This document shows, piece after piece, positions 36,040-47,960 of a stretch of DNA of 64,000 bases. The position numbers and the translations under genes were made by a program. The notes under the pieces were generated by a model. The model was not told where the DNA came from. It worked only from the letters and a program-made list of their open reading frames with translations, and ran no database searches. The number at the start of each line of letters is the position of its first letter. Position 1 is the stretch's first letter. Source of the stretch: Syncephalis plumigaleata (Eukaryota; Zoopagomycota; Zoopagomycetes; Zoopagales; Piptocephalidaceae); assembly GCA_025201365.1 (NCBI GenBank), contig JAIXMF010000003.1:806001-870000 (forward strand). Reading direction: 5' to 3'.

Positions 36040-38667
36040 GCTTCATACGTTCAATCAAGTGAAATCGGTAATAGAATGAATAAACGTAGTGTGGCTAGTA
36101 TTAAATTGACCCGTTCTAAAGAATTGAACAATAGATTGATATTAGCTATATATATATATATATATAAATATACATAAATACAAAGGAAATAACCAATAGA
36201 CAAACAAACAGATAAATAGGATCAAATAAAGTACTAGAAGCAAATATAAATTTACATTTATATCAATGAGTAGATGGCTAATCAGCAGCAGCAGTAGTAA
36301 TAGTAGTATTTATCAGATGACTCATTCGGGCCATGCCAATCTCTATAATTATATCTACTAACTATACACTCAATACCGATGAATCATCATCATTATCGAC
36401 AATTGAAGTCGGATAAATAGCATATCGTATAAATGATGACTAACCATCACCATCACCATTACAGCCATATTAACATAATCAACATCAACATCAACATCCT
36501 AGAACTAGTTCATATTAGAAACTACATATTTATCCGACTATTATTTGCATATCATTAATGGTCGTATGATCAGTTAACCGATTATATAACCGTATAGAAA
36601 CCGTGTAATATAGATCAATAATGGCATGATAGTAATTGATCGGTAATAGTAGTTGCAAATAGATATACACATACTAGCGTAATTATCAAGGCTGCTGATG
36701 TTGATATATATATATATATATATATGACCGTTGCAGAAAGAAACTAGAAAGCTTAATACAAATTTATCAGACTATAAAACTCACCACTAGTTCTAGGACT
36801 GTAGTATTATCCCAGGTATATAGCGAGGTCTCTTTGTTCAATGGTCGTTGTATAACTAGTTAGCAAGCTAGTCTACCTACTATGTCCTATATAGATATAA
36901 ATATGGATATGGATATGGAATGAATAGTGTTCTCGTCAGAAAATAGTTATTGTCTCGTATGCGCGATAGAGAAGGAAGCGATAACTGCCTTTGTTTTATA
37001 AAAAAGAAAAGCAAACCGCTAAACCTGTTCGTCTCCTCTCTTCTTCCTTCTTTCCCCTTCTTTCTCACTCTCACTCTCGCTCACTCACTCTAGTGGTTGT
37101 TGCCACGTGATAACTGTCTAAATGACGATATGAACGAGAAAAGACGGGTGCATAAAATACGAAACTATCTACTATGGAGAATAAACGTCAGTGGCAACCA
37201 CTCTTCTGCGTCAATGACCACAATACAGAATAACTAAAAGATGTGTGAAAATGAGAACAAGCAGCAGTACTATGGTAATAACGGCTCAAGTCGTAATATA
37301 AAAGACAAGAGAAAGTGCCGTGGGTGTGATGTCGTATTAGTACACCATGGGATTGATGATGATGGGTGCAAATGCAAAATGAGAAGAAAAAAAGAAAAAT
37401 CAAAGTCTAGATGAAATTGTATGTGCTACTGCTACTGCTAGTATGTCCAATAGATGATATAGACACACACACACACACCATACAAATGCATATATGCACA
37501 CGTACACTTATAGACATCATAGGTGGTGATTAGATGTTTAGTAGAGGGAGAGGAGAAGACGGGGAATTAAAGAGCCGCCCCTCTTTAGTATAATAGTTTG
37601 GATGGAAAAAAGGATGGAAAACCCGCTAGAACGATCTGTTTGCACCTATCAAATGAAACGCGACACAAGAACAGTCCTGCTTGTATGCCAGCTATGGATG
37701 CCACCATGTGTTTATACAGATAGAAAAATGAAGGTAAATCAAGGAGTAATACCGAGATATGTTGTCAATACAATAAAGCATAATAAATGATTTATACGTG
37801 TAACAACTAGAGGATATATGCATGCATGGATTCCAATGGTAGCAATAATAGCAATAGTAGTTTCTACATGATGCGTAAAACGTCATGCAACGTTTATAGG
37901 TACATGTATATATGCGCTTCAATACTTACGAGTATATATCGAATAATGTCTAGTGTAGACAAGGAATGAGATATATGACGTGACAATAGTTTTCTTTCTT
38001 TCTGTTTCGTTCCTCACTCGATAATGACTAGTGTGACTACAAGAGTAGAGATGAGAATACTTGTAATGAATAACAAGGAATAGAAAGGTAAATTACGTTT
38101 ACAAGGTGGCAGAGAGTGTGTGTGTGTGTGCGTGTACGTGTACGAGTGAGAACGATAACAAAAAAGCATATCAACTCTCATTAGTGTAGGATGACTGGTT
38201 TAAAATGTAATGTGATCGACTTTGTAGTCATACACTTGAGAGTAATCCGCTACGATGCTTATTTAGGGGTGATACACCCTCGTATACACACCTTTTGTCT
38301 TGTTTCAAATAAAAGTAAATCGGATAGATTGACATCATATTCTATGTTACAAGTAAATGAACAACAAGCTAGTTCTCTCCATGTATCTCTCTCTCTCTCT
38401 CTCTCTCACTATTTACAAGAGAGAGTCAATGGTTGAAGTGTATTTTTCGTTGTTGTTTTTTCTTGACACCTTCCTATTTCGTAAAAGTGTGTATGTTGCA
38501 TTGAACATGACAATCTCTCTGTATATCTCCGATTTTACGAATTAGTATATGAATAACCACGCGATATTATGCATACTATTTGTACATAAATGGACGAGGC
38601 AACAACCATAAGTTTTATTAGTAAGAAGAAGTAACGACATTGAACTATCACATAACGTTTATGCTTT
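36040..38667. other. 2.6 kb repeat-rich intergenic region, no gene seen
   Basis: It lies upstream of the APSES-like gene (minus) and downstream of the mS35 gene (minus). It contains (TA)n at 36147-36166 and 36709-36726, AACATCAACATCAACATCAACAT near 36480, CT/TC tracts near 37035-37085, (AC)n near 37463-37478, (GT)n near 38113-38130 and (CT)n at 38386-38407. Short ORFs on both strands are made by these tracts. The minus-strand CT-rich sequence before 36039 could be the promoter of the APSES-like gene. Confidence 0.5.
38386..38407. repeat. (CT)n microsatellite
   Basis: About eleven CT units downstream of the mS35 gene. Confidence 0.9.
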
Positions 38668-39692
38668 CTAAACGGACTCGGACGAGTTAGTGGTCGTTTG
38701 ACGCGAGTGTGGCTGTTGGCGTTGACGTAGTTGTTCAAGTTCGGTTTCAGCTTCGGCTGTAGCAGGCCGCAGCCATTCAAGTGGGAATTTTGGTTTGTGT
38801 GTCACCTTTTGACGCGTGCCTGTTACGGCCGTTAACGGAACATCAGAAAATGTATCCGGTTCATTCTAGAGCGTCAATGATACAACGAGATAATTACAAG
38901 ATAAACAGTACACGTTAATAACTAGTCTATCTTATTATTCCTTATTGTTGTTGTTGCTGCTGCTATTGATTTATTCCATCTTCTTACCTTTGCTTCAACA
39001 ATAAGTTTATCCAATAAATCAGATAAGTAACGCTTGTTCTGTGCACGATGTGGAAATTGTTCCGATGCCATAGTAATAGTGCCCGTTTGTGGATTGTAGC
39101 GAGTGCCGCAGAGTAGTAGCAACTTATGACGATGTGCCTCGTTCAATTGAGCCACTCGGCATAGATCGTCGATATTCACGGTTAGCACTGATTTCTTCTC
39201 AAGTGGATGCGATTCACCCAAATGTGTAACTGTTCGGAAACGTAGTATTTGCTCATTATTAGGTGGTACATAAGGTGTAGCAAGTTCTATCGGTATAATA
39301 CAGTTAGCAATATATTACTATAGTATAGCGTGAAAAGGGAAAAGACAAAATAAAAATACATACACGCACGCGCTTATTCATTTGTCATTTACTACGCGTA
39401 ATATGACTGCAGATTACTTACCCTTAAGTGCGGGCAACTCGTACCGGACACGACGTAGGTAGCCACGTACTTCACGTACTTGATGTAGAAAATGATGTCC
39501 GAACGAGGTATGATCATCAAACTGGAATTCGTCTAGATTCTCAATATCATAATCCGATTCAATCTGAGCTACACGCTTTCGTGGCATTGCCACTGCCGCA
39601 CTAGTGGATAGTGCACGTGTACTGCATGTATGTGTGGATGCACTTGCTGCACATTGCGTTAGTGCACGATACGACGATCGAACGCGAAACAT
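38668..39692 (-). CDS. RSM24: mitochondrial small-subunit ribosomal protein mS35 (Rsm24)
   Basis: A component of the mitochondrial 37S/28S small ribosomal subunit. Three exons on the minus strand (39692-39422, 39286-38988, 38865-38668) join in frame to 255 residues, with no frame break. The N-terminus (MFRVRSSYRALTQCAA) is rich in Arg, Ser and Ala without acidic residues, as expected for a mitochondrial presequence. The MRP-S28/S35 domain carries YVPPNNEQILRFRTVTH, then ESHPLEKKSVLTVNID, LLLLCGTRYNPQTG and QNKRYLSDLLDKLIVEAK. The C-terminus is Gln/Ser-rich (LEQLRQRQQPHSRQ). Neighbours are unrelated. An upstream Met (39770) would need a hydrophobic Phe-rich leader, so 39692 is preferred. Confidence 0.9.
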
Positions 39693-40174
39693 TGCTACAG
39701 TAAACGGGCAATGCTGAATAGAAGGGAAAAAAATAAAGAAGTGATCCAAATTGATCACTGCCACTATCATCCAGGGATTGATTACTTTACAATTGACGTC
39801 TAAGTTGATTTACCCGATATCATTATGAGGAATTGCAAGCACTGAAATCGTACGTGATATTCTCACTTTAATATTTGCACATGATACTGTAACATCGTTG
39901 GCTTCTGCTGTTAAACGCTAGAAATTGCATATCTGCACTATTGAGTATGCTATCTATTGTCATTGATCTTTCTTTGATAATGCTGAGATGTAAATGTAAC
40001 AATAAGAAGAAGGGCAGTTTTTATCGTGCCTGTATCGTAAACCATGCTGTCAAGCAATAAATCAATTTCACCGATCATTTTGTAGCTACTTCCTCAAACA
40101 ATCAATGTGATGAATGAGATGGCATGCTAACACCGTTTACAAGCATTGTCGATAGATTATAAAAGAGCAAGCAT
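39693..40174. other. intergenic/promoter region of mS35
   Basis: AT-rich. The immediate upstream 100 bases hold an A-rich run. No gene seen. Confidence 0.4.
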
Positions 40175-40640
40175 CTACGATTTATGATGTCCTCCTTGGT
40201 GGCAATGACTAACTACAACGATAATGTCATTTGATACCGTCTTCTTGATCTCATTTCGTAGTGGCAAGTCATGTAATTCTGTTCTGATTTCTATCAATGT
40301 TATAGCATCCATCGAATGGTTAATGAACAGTGTAGCGTAATGCTTGTAACACCATCTCAAAGCCGGTGTTTCCATTGTATTCACATACAACATAGATGCC
40401 AATTGCTGCCTTGGATGCAATGTCCACTAATGACCGAGTGTAGACATTAGTAGCATTGGTTGTGTTTGCATCACAGTGATTACATCCAATATATATACCG
40501 TTTATCCACTCCATGGATGTCATATACATGTGCATGGAGGATATATGTGAAACAATCTAGAGCATCGTGTAAATGACAATGCAGCATTTGGTATCGTTCA
40601 TTTGTGGCTATCGATTGTAAAATAACATATCAGAAATATA
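40175..40640 (-). CDS. receptor-ectodomain-like protein, copy 1, partial or broken
   Basis: On the minus strand the coding signal reads TNERYQMLHCHLHDALD, then IYIGCNHCDANTTNATN (two N-glycosylation sequons), YVVCEYNGNTGFEMVL, ALRYTLFINHSMDAITL and ELHDLPLRNEI, ending CHQGGHHKS-stop. At least one -1 change (near 40335) is needed, and another frame change lies near 40495. The stretch VCEYNGN...RYTLFINHS aligns with LVCESNDND...RYTLSVNATS of the 42.6-43.0 kb ORF, so the two are related. No named family is recognised. The sequons and cysteines suggest an extracellular or lumenal protein. Confidence 0.4.
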
Positions 40641-41160
40641 GCATCGAGATAAATGCAAATAAAGGATATTGTTTCATACAGAGGAGTAAATAAAGCACGA
40701 TGACATACTATCATCAATGACTGGCTAGTTCTTGCTTATAATTACATGAAGATCGATGGTTAATCAATTGGGTGCACTAGTGTTCTATTCGATTGCATTC
40801 CTGTTGAGACATAACATTACGATAACTGTATAATTTATTAATTCATATCATGAATCAATAATTGACTCACTTGTAAGTGTCATCATTGATCAGTACTATA
40901 CGAATACATGACTCGGTATTTGTACGCTCAATCTATCTTAAGCTTGAATAGTTGCCACGCATTCAAATTAAACGGCGTACACGACCATTACATCTGTCTA
41001 ATCATTCTAGTATATGAATATATCATTGACACCAATAAAGTGTATTAACTGAAAGCAGTTTTATTGTTATGCATTCTATGACTGATAATACGACTAGATT
41101 CATTGTATCTGACATTTGCTTATAATTATCATGAGCATTGATCATGGCAATAGCGTATAG
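40641..41160. other. gap between ectodomain-like copy 1 and the kinase-like gene
   Basis: AT-rich, with stops in all frames and no visible coding signal. Confidence 0.35.
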
Positions 41161-42075
41161 TTAATTACGAGGGCGCACTACAAGCTGCATCTGTGCAGGA
41201 TGTCGCATATCAGCTAGTCTATTGAGATATTCCTCTGGTGTTGGTCGATCGGCCACCTTAGGAGCCAAGAGCACCTTTAGTAAATCAGTTAGGTAGGGTG
41301 CAACAGCACCATCATCATTTCCGTATTTCGTGACCGGTGGGGAGTAAGTAAACCGTTACTGAAATCCTTCACAAAATTTGCAAGAACTCTAAAAAACTAT
41401 TACGATTACTAGTAGCATATTCCTCTGCATACATATCTACAGTATCTTCTGTAACGCTTTTACCAGTTATAAGCTGGTAAAGTCTTGCGCCAATAACCAA
41501 GTGTCAGCCTTTGGCATACTAGTCCACCCATACTTTGCGTATTCTGGTGGTGAATTGCGCAAATCTTGATTCTTCATTTTTCCTACAAGTAGCTTGCCTT
41601 CTTTGAACATAACACTCGTGTCAAAGTCAATAAGCTTGATATGTGGAATACATTTGCATCCTGCTTACAATGATATCTAATATGATGCATATTAGTGATT
41701 GCAAGTTATGATATCCATACTGCACTTACCTGAAGATTTCATGTTGTTATAGATAATCTGATTTTATGGAGGAGTCTATGGGCTATACAAATAATGTTAA
41801 GATACATATGTAATAGCAATGATTGTCATTGACTCACCTTTGAGAAGCTGAATAGCTATATCGTAATAATACGATCCGATTGTTGACATTCAGCGTCTTA
41901 ATGTATTCATCCAATGATATATCTCCAGCATACTCCATAATCATGCATCGACCAAATCAAGATATGGGATCTTCTTGGGCAAGAAACTAGGCTAACTTCT
42001 TGACTGTTTCTGCAGTTGCAGATGGCAAACCAGTCGAATGTCTTTATGTGATCCACAAAGTATTGGCCATCTTGA
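41161..42075 (-). pseudogene. degenerate protein-kinase-like gene
   Basis: The minus strand shows kinase landmarks in order: ATAETVKKLA (helix C-like), MIMEYAGDISLDEYI (hinge), YYYDIAIQLLK (helix E), LLHKNQIIYNNMKSS in the place of the H-R-D catalytic loop, IKLIDFDTSVMF in the place of DFG, SPPEYAKYGW (APE-like PPE), KADTWLLGARLYQLI (helix F), and RPTPEEYLNRL (end of helix H/I). The catalytic Asp is Asn and DFG is DFD, so it would be a pseudokinase even if expressed. Introns near 41826 and 41728 join the lobes. Several -1 frame changes (for example near 41495, 41370 and 41335) and two in-frame stops in the N-lobe are present. It ends at TAA 41161-41163. It is flanked on both sides by ectodomain-like ORFs on the same strand. 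Confidence 0.6.
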
Positions 42076-42583
42076 GGATTTGTTTTTCTGGCCTCGGCAA
42101 TTGCCTAGTAATAGTACGTTAGCCATAGTAATAAACTATTATGTCTTTTTCTTTATTGACTGGATATATCCCGCATATTACTGGTGTATACTGAACATGC
42201 CACTAAAGTGGTATCACAGCATCATTATCAGCAAACTACACGGCAGGGCAACTTGATGTGCCGACTCTCGACAACGGGAACGCGTGACAAGCGACGGTTA
42301 ATCGAATCATATAAATGAAGACGCATTGGCACGAATCTGTGTTGTCTGATTTGGATTTTTGTTCAAGGAAACAAACATGACCAACAATTAACGTGCGCCA
42401 GCTATCATTTACTAATTGAATGTCGCATAAGTTGACATTCTTGAATCATTCTAGTGTTATATTTATCGGATTGACTAGTATGAATACATGTGTATCTATT
42501 CGACAAACACATGTTTACGATCATTCCAATGCCATGTAATAGGGAACAGCGATGATGTGATCAGTATCGGTTCATTTCCCAAA
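42076..42583. other. intergenic stretch, no supported gene
   Basis: Lies between the kinase-like locus and ectodomain-like copy 2. It could hold upstream exons of the kinase-like gene. A short plus-strand ORF (42038-42256) overlaps the kinase-like N-lobe and is a shadow. Confidence 0.3.
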
Positions 42584-43015
42584 TTATAGGAATGCTGGTA
42601 TTTTATCATTGATGCTAAATGTGATCAGAAATGTTGATAAGTCCATATTATTGTCAGTAGTGTTATTCAAATCATGTAGACAGAAGCAATGACATACAAC
42701 TAGAGCAATGATTGTGCCATACATGTGGATAGTTGAAGTTGCATTGACACTAAGCGTATACCTAATCCAATCAATGCTTAATCGATCGTTGTCATTACTC
42801 TCGCATACTAGCGTAGTGACACTTGACGTATAAACTACTATCGCATCAGGACAGTTGAAATGCGTACAATTCTTGTCAGATGCTTCAGTTGCAATTGATA
42901 AATAGCTGTCTAATGCAACAGTATGAGGAATAACCAGTGGATGGCCATACATATTCCGTGAAGTAGTCGAGTTTAACCAAGTATTTCTATACCATCTAAG
43001 AATGTGTAATGACAT
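42584..43015 (-). CDS. receptor-ectodomain-like protein, copy 2
   Basis: An uninterrupted 143-residue minus-strand ORF. It has many N-glycosylation sequons (NSTT, NCTH, NATS, NNTT), scattered cysteines and a moderately hydrophobic stretch (MYGTIIALVVC). It begins MSLHILRWYRNTWL without a clear signal peptide, so a 5' exon is probably missing. It is related to the 40.2-40.6 kb ORF through LVCES...DWIRYTLSVNAT. No named family is recognised. The position upstream of the kinase-like gene on the same strand would fit a receptor ectodomain, but I see no exon structure joining them. Confidence 0.4.
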   Translation of the reverse strand: MSLHILRWYRNTWLNSTTSRNMYGHPLVIPHTVALDSYLSIATEASDKNCTHFNCPDAIVVYTSSVTTLVCESNDNDRLSIDWIRYTLSVNATSTIHMYGTIIALVVCHCFCLHDLNNTTDNNMDLSTFLITFSINDKIPAFL

Positions 43016-43836
43016 ATCTGTCTAGCGGAACGATCATTGACGATCCCTCAATACCACTATATAATTATTCGTTGCTTATTCATTATAGCTAAACCATTGA
43101 TTCTCCTTATAATCACATTATATACCATATTAATTGTAAAATAATCATTCGATTGAGATGAATGACACGACTAGTGCTTTAATTTGCATAGACTAAGCAT
43201 ATAACGACATTTGATCTATCACATGTCATGTCACCGGTGAGCATCAGTGCCAATTACTGAACACGCCATCATTTGTCTTTTGACGACATATTTGCGTGAT
43301 GAATAGCGTGATATGATCACCTGCTATCCAATGGGATGATGGCATGCATCTATTGAACGCCTGACAACAAGAGATCATTCCCCACAGTTATTGTACACGT
43401 ATGTACACGTATGCATACAAATATATGCTTGTCATAGATTGACAAGTATTGCTAGGTGATGATAATATTGATAATGAAGAAAGAATGTCTACATGTATAC
43501 CACCTATCTTCCTCTTGCTCACGTTTGACAGCTCTTAAATCATTAAGGCTAAGGCTGCCAAGCAAGTGCTCCCACTATCAATGCAGTACAACTAGAGCAA
43601 TTAACTTAATAAATATTATTAGATAAGTGGCAAAACCATCAACATCATGAGTGTTAATATTCTAACATTGCTATCATTGTTATTTAACAAGGCCTTCTTT
43701 CTCTTTCTCTATTTCTTTCTTTCTTTCTTTCTTATGTTAATACTATCAACTGGCCTGAAAGCATTAGTTCTATTGCGTATAAACGATAGCATTATACGAC
43801 AAAGTTAGGAAATAAGAATACGCTTCCACCTTCTCT

Positions 43837-44070
43837 TTACATGTTCTTTCTGGTTTTAAACCTCCTTTTATAAGTTGTCACGGCCTGTTTTCCTCCTCCT
43901 CCTTTTTTCCTCGATAGTTCATTTACTCCAAGTGAATACTCACTCTTTTTCTTACGTTTACTAGTGTATCCTTCCAGTCTATTGTCACCGGATACAGTCA
44001 ACCTTATCCTTTCTTTTGTTCCTCTTACTCCGCTATTAATAGCGGCGATAGTCAACAATACGAATATCAA
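43837..44070 (-). CDS. doubtful small basic secreted peptide
   Basis: A minus-strand ORF of 77 residues: hydrophobic start (MIFVLLTIAAINSGVRG), then a strongly basic part (KRKKKSEYS, KGGGGKQ, YKRRFKTRKNM). The architecture resembles a small secreted cationic peptide, but there is no Cys framework or relative to support it, and T-rich DNA on the plus strand could create the pattern by chance. Confidence 0.25.
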   Translation of the reverse strand: MIFVLLTIAAINSGVRGTKERIRLTVSGDNRLEGYTSKRKKKSEYSLGVNELSRKKGGGGKQAVTTYKRRFKTRKNM

Positions 44071-44634
44071 AACTTGTCTACGCTTGAATTACTACACGCC
44101 CAATTGACTCATTTACCGCAGTATAAGCTGTCTATATATATTCATATATATTACGTAGGCACGCTTCATTCCCGTTAGTTACCTGTTACTTTGGTTAATA
44201 GTCCGTTAGGCAACGGTTAACAACAACAACAGCAACAGCAACAATCATTGTTGTATTAGCGTGCCACGTAAATCATAGTGTCTGCCCTTTTCTATCACAA
44301 TTAGCCGAGCATTACCATCCAGATAGGAGGGATATACACTGACCACATCCATAGATATCATCATATCATAGTGGAAGTAGTCTGCGTGTATGTGTTACAA
44401 ATACTCGTGACACTAGTGATATCACTTCTTATTTGGCGTAGACGCTTCTTTCGGAAAAGTGTTCCTTTCTCCTTCTTCTCGCTTTCGTTCGTTTGTTCCT
44501 TCGCTCACTAAGGATTTTCCCTAGGCCTTCACTAGTAGTATTTGTTCCCACCCAGCAAGTGATAACAAGTCATTTGGCCACACCCGTACGCACACACACA
44601 CACATCCTATACTTGTTTCTCTTCCCTCTTTGTG

Positions 44635-44657
44635 CTCTCTCTCTCTCTCTCTCTCTC
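44635..44657. repeat. (CT)n microsatellite
   Basis: About eleven CT units upstream of SIP5. Confidence 0.9.
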
Positions 44658-45406
44658 GCTGCCAACTACTTGTCAATCCACACGGTTGGCTCAACTACTC
44701 TTGGTTCTTTTTTATACGTGGCGCGTACGTGTACGTGTGAGTGTGTGTTTACCTGGTTACTCTAGCAAGACGAAGAAGACGTAATCGTTGAACGTCATTG
44801 AATTAGGACGAGTGTTTAGTGACGGCATCTCTCTCTCTCTCTTTCTCTCTCTTTCTCTAAAACAGTCTTATCGCCATATTGTAACGGTAATATAACTACT
44901 AGTTATGGTCAAGTAATTATTATATTATTACTGTCAGTATACGAACAAGACCGCGGTTATTCGTAAAGGTAAGTAGTGCTAATACCATTGAATACAAAAG
45001 AAAGATTGCTCGATATGGTCACTATATGCTTGTGTAGAGCATGTTGACAAAGCTCAATATTGTTTCATGTGGACAATCAAGCATATAACCGCGGCTGTAG
45101 ATTTACATTGCTTATTGATCCAGTACTTCATGATGTGTACATCCACTCGATGTCGTATAAATGACACAGAGTACTTGAATGAGACTTGGCAATACTTTAC
45201 TGTATTGCCTATATGCTTAGCATAGATACTATACACATTTATTTACATTCATTACTAATAACTAATAACCTTTATTATTTATTTATTATTCATTTAGACG
45301 ACTATTCATTCATCATTGATCGCATAGTAGCATCATCTCGATAACAACGCTAGCAATCATAGTATTATAATCATTGTTATTATTGCCATTCTCTCCTTCG
45401 GTCACT

Positions 45407-47521
45407 ATGGGGAATACAGTTGGTAAACGCGAGGCAGATTCAATTGATGGCGGTGCATTATTGTCAAATGGCATCTATTCCGAATCAGCACAGGATTACG
45501 ATCATCGTACAGTGCGTAAATTGATGCTTGAACGTCGTATTGCTCCCTTCTACAAAGGACTGGCTGATATGGAGGAGATCGAAAGTGCGGCAATTCTAGC
45601 GAATCTATGCACGGATGGTGTTCGTATTGGCAGTAATAAATCGAACGGTCATCAACACGGACATCATAGTCGGTTAACGAAGAAACGTAGTCTAGAAGGA
45701 TTCCAACGTAAACGTAGTGGCTCATTAGCCATTGAACGTGTACTATTCTCCATGTCACCTGATCATAATGAACACGACAAACCTGAATCCGATTCGAATG
45801 CAACCACGGCAACAGGTACGCACAACAGAATGGACTTGCGCCGACAAGCCGTAACGAATAGTAGCAGTCTAACACGAGCAATGACCGTAATCGGAATCAA
45901 CGTGACGTGGAAGCACGACTATCCGTTTCTGATCTATATCGCAATGCCATTGAATGTCCCATTTGCTTTTTGGTAAGTGTTCATGGAGGACAAATGGAAG
46001 AGGAAAGAAAAGAAAAGAAAACAAACGATTTACACTGACATATCCCACGCACGTGTACCTGTAATACTTGTCTATTTATATCGATATCTAGTTCTACCCG
46101 CGTAACATCAACTATTCACGCTGTTGTCATCAGCCCATCTGTACCGAGTGTTTCCTACAGATTAAGCGTAATAGTACCGATATTACTAGTCCTGCCTCTT
46201 GTCCATTCTGTGTTAAACCCAATTTTGGTGTTATCTACACACCACCAACATCTGCCGAATTCTATTTATCACCGAGTGATGATGAGAAACTTGATAGTAG
46301 TCGTGGTTCATCGGTAAGCATTGAATTAATATGAATGTGTAATCTACACTACTATATACTCATCGCGTTACATTTCATTATTCATCTTTTATAGCCTATT
46401 GATGATACTACACTCAATAATGAATCTATCACAAGATTACACCGGTAACATGTGGTAAGTAAAACATATAGATGAATCATCATTCTAGCCTATTAACACT
46501 TGCACGTAGATGATGTTCGACCCGATTTGTTACGCCGAAGTCAACGTCGTCTAGTTAATGCCAGTCTAGCGCCATTAATGAACGAAGACGAATTGGTCGT
46601 GTTGGCGGAAGTATCATCTCTGCATCACAGGGTAATTCACATATTGTCTCGGGTAGTCATCCAGGACGACTAGATACTAGTAATCATATGTTAAACAACA
46701 ATGATCGTAGTAGTAGTAGTAGTGGTACTAGTAATCGACATCGACGTTCAGTTACCACTAATAATACAGCCTATCTAGCAGCAATGCGTACTATGGGTGT
46801 TGATCTCGAGGAAATGATGGTAGCCGAGGCTATTCGTCTTAGTTTACTTGATCAAGCCAATACTAATACTAATGACACCACTACTACATCAAATGATACT
46901 AGCAATGATTCAATTAGTCAAGCAACAATAACAACAACATCAGTAATTCATCAGAGAATATAACAAGTACCACTACTGCATCTACTACTATTCAAAGTAG
47001 ATCATTAGAACAAATGAATTTATCAAGTATACGCGATACACAAGATGGTAATGATGAAATGACAATGATGAAGATGATGATATTCCATTAGCGATGACTG
47101 ATCGTTCTATTTCATTACCTGCTATGTCAACTACGATCATCATCATCATAGTACAAGTACAAATCCACTTGATAATGTTATTGAAACTGTAGTAGAACAT
47201 AACAACAAAAGTAATCGATTATCATCATCAAGATCATTAAGTCATTCGAGTATTACACTTGATACAGATGATAATGATAATGATCATCAACATATAGCAA
47301 CATATCCTACTGCTACATCTTCATCTTTATTGTCATTAGAGGAATCAACTAGTACACCTTCCTCTAAACTATCATCTAGTGAAGATAACATTCATCATTT
47401 ACATCATCATACATCATCTACATCAGCAACAGAGAAGAATGATATTATATTATCAAATACGGCTACTACTACATCACCATCATCATCACCATCATCAATA
47501 CTACATCAACATGATGATTAG
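45407..47521 (+). CDS. SIP5: Sip5-like RING-type zinc-finger protein
   Basis: Yeast Sip5 binds Snf1 kinase and the Reg1-Glc7 phosphatase. The ATG at 45407 gives [11 protein letters not shown], whose Gly2 would allow N-myristoylation. The family segment [18 protein letters not shown] follows, then [13 protein letters not shown] up to the intron at about 45975-46091. After it come [19 protein letters not shown] and [16 protein letters not shown], supplying the Cys/His pattern of a RING-like finger. Later come [32 protein letters not shown] and a helix [17 protein letters not shown] that resembles the conserved Sip5 C-terminal UIM-like motif. The tail is Ser/Thr/His-rich and ends QHDD at 47519-47521. 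At least four -1 frame changes occur (near 45893, 46583, 46935 and 47060). Confidence 0.8.
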
Positions 47522-47960
47522 TATTTGTAGTATTGCTTATTGTTATGTGTGTGTGTGTGTGTGTGATTGTTTTATTTCAAAGGAAAGATAGAAACCTATT
47601 ACTATTTTGATATGATATGTATGTTATATACGTAGTCTGTATTGATGATGTTGTTGTTGTTGTTGTCGTTCTATTACCATTTTATTCTGTTATTATATAA
47701 TACTATATACATATACATATATCTATACTTATAACATGTTTTCTACTTTATTACTTACCATGATTATTGTGTTGATCTTTATGATGTAATGCATCATTAT
47801 ATCATCTTGCTTCTTGCTAATAAATTGATCATTTCATTGAATACAAATACTATTTGTAATAATAAACACCGTTCATATGAGGTATATTTTATTGATATAT
47901 ATATAAAGTAAAATAAACGGAAATTGATAATGATAATAGTAGTAGTAGTAGTAGTAGTGA
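47522..47960. other. intergenic region between convergent SIP5 and the bZIP gene
   Basis: Contains (GT)n at 47546-47564, GTTGTTGTTGTTGTTGTCG near 47651, and AT-rich terminator-like sequence. No gene. Confidence 0.45.

Larger units (their letters stand above)
43016..45406. other. 2.4 kb intergenic/5' region of SIP5
   Basis: AT-rich at the left. From about 44180 it becomes CT- and AC-rich (CAACAACAACAGCAACAGCAAC near 44220; AC repeat near 44590; CT repeats at 44635-44657 and 44830-44860). It includes GTAAG donors (44969) and acceptors before 45407, so a 5' UTR intron is possible. One weak ORF is listed separately. Confidence 0.4.
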
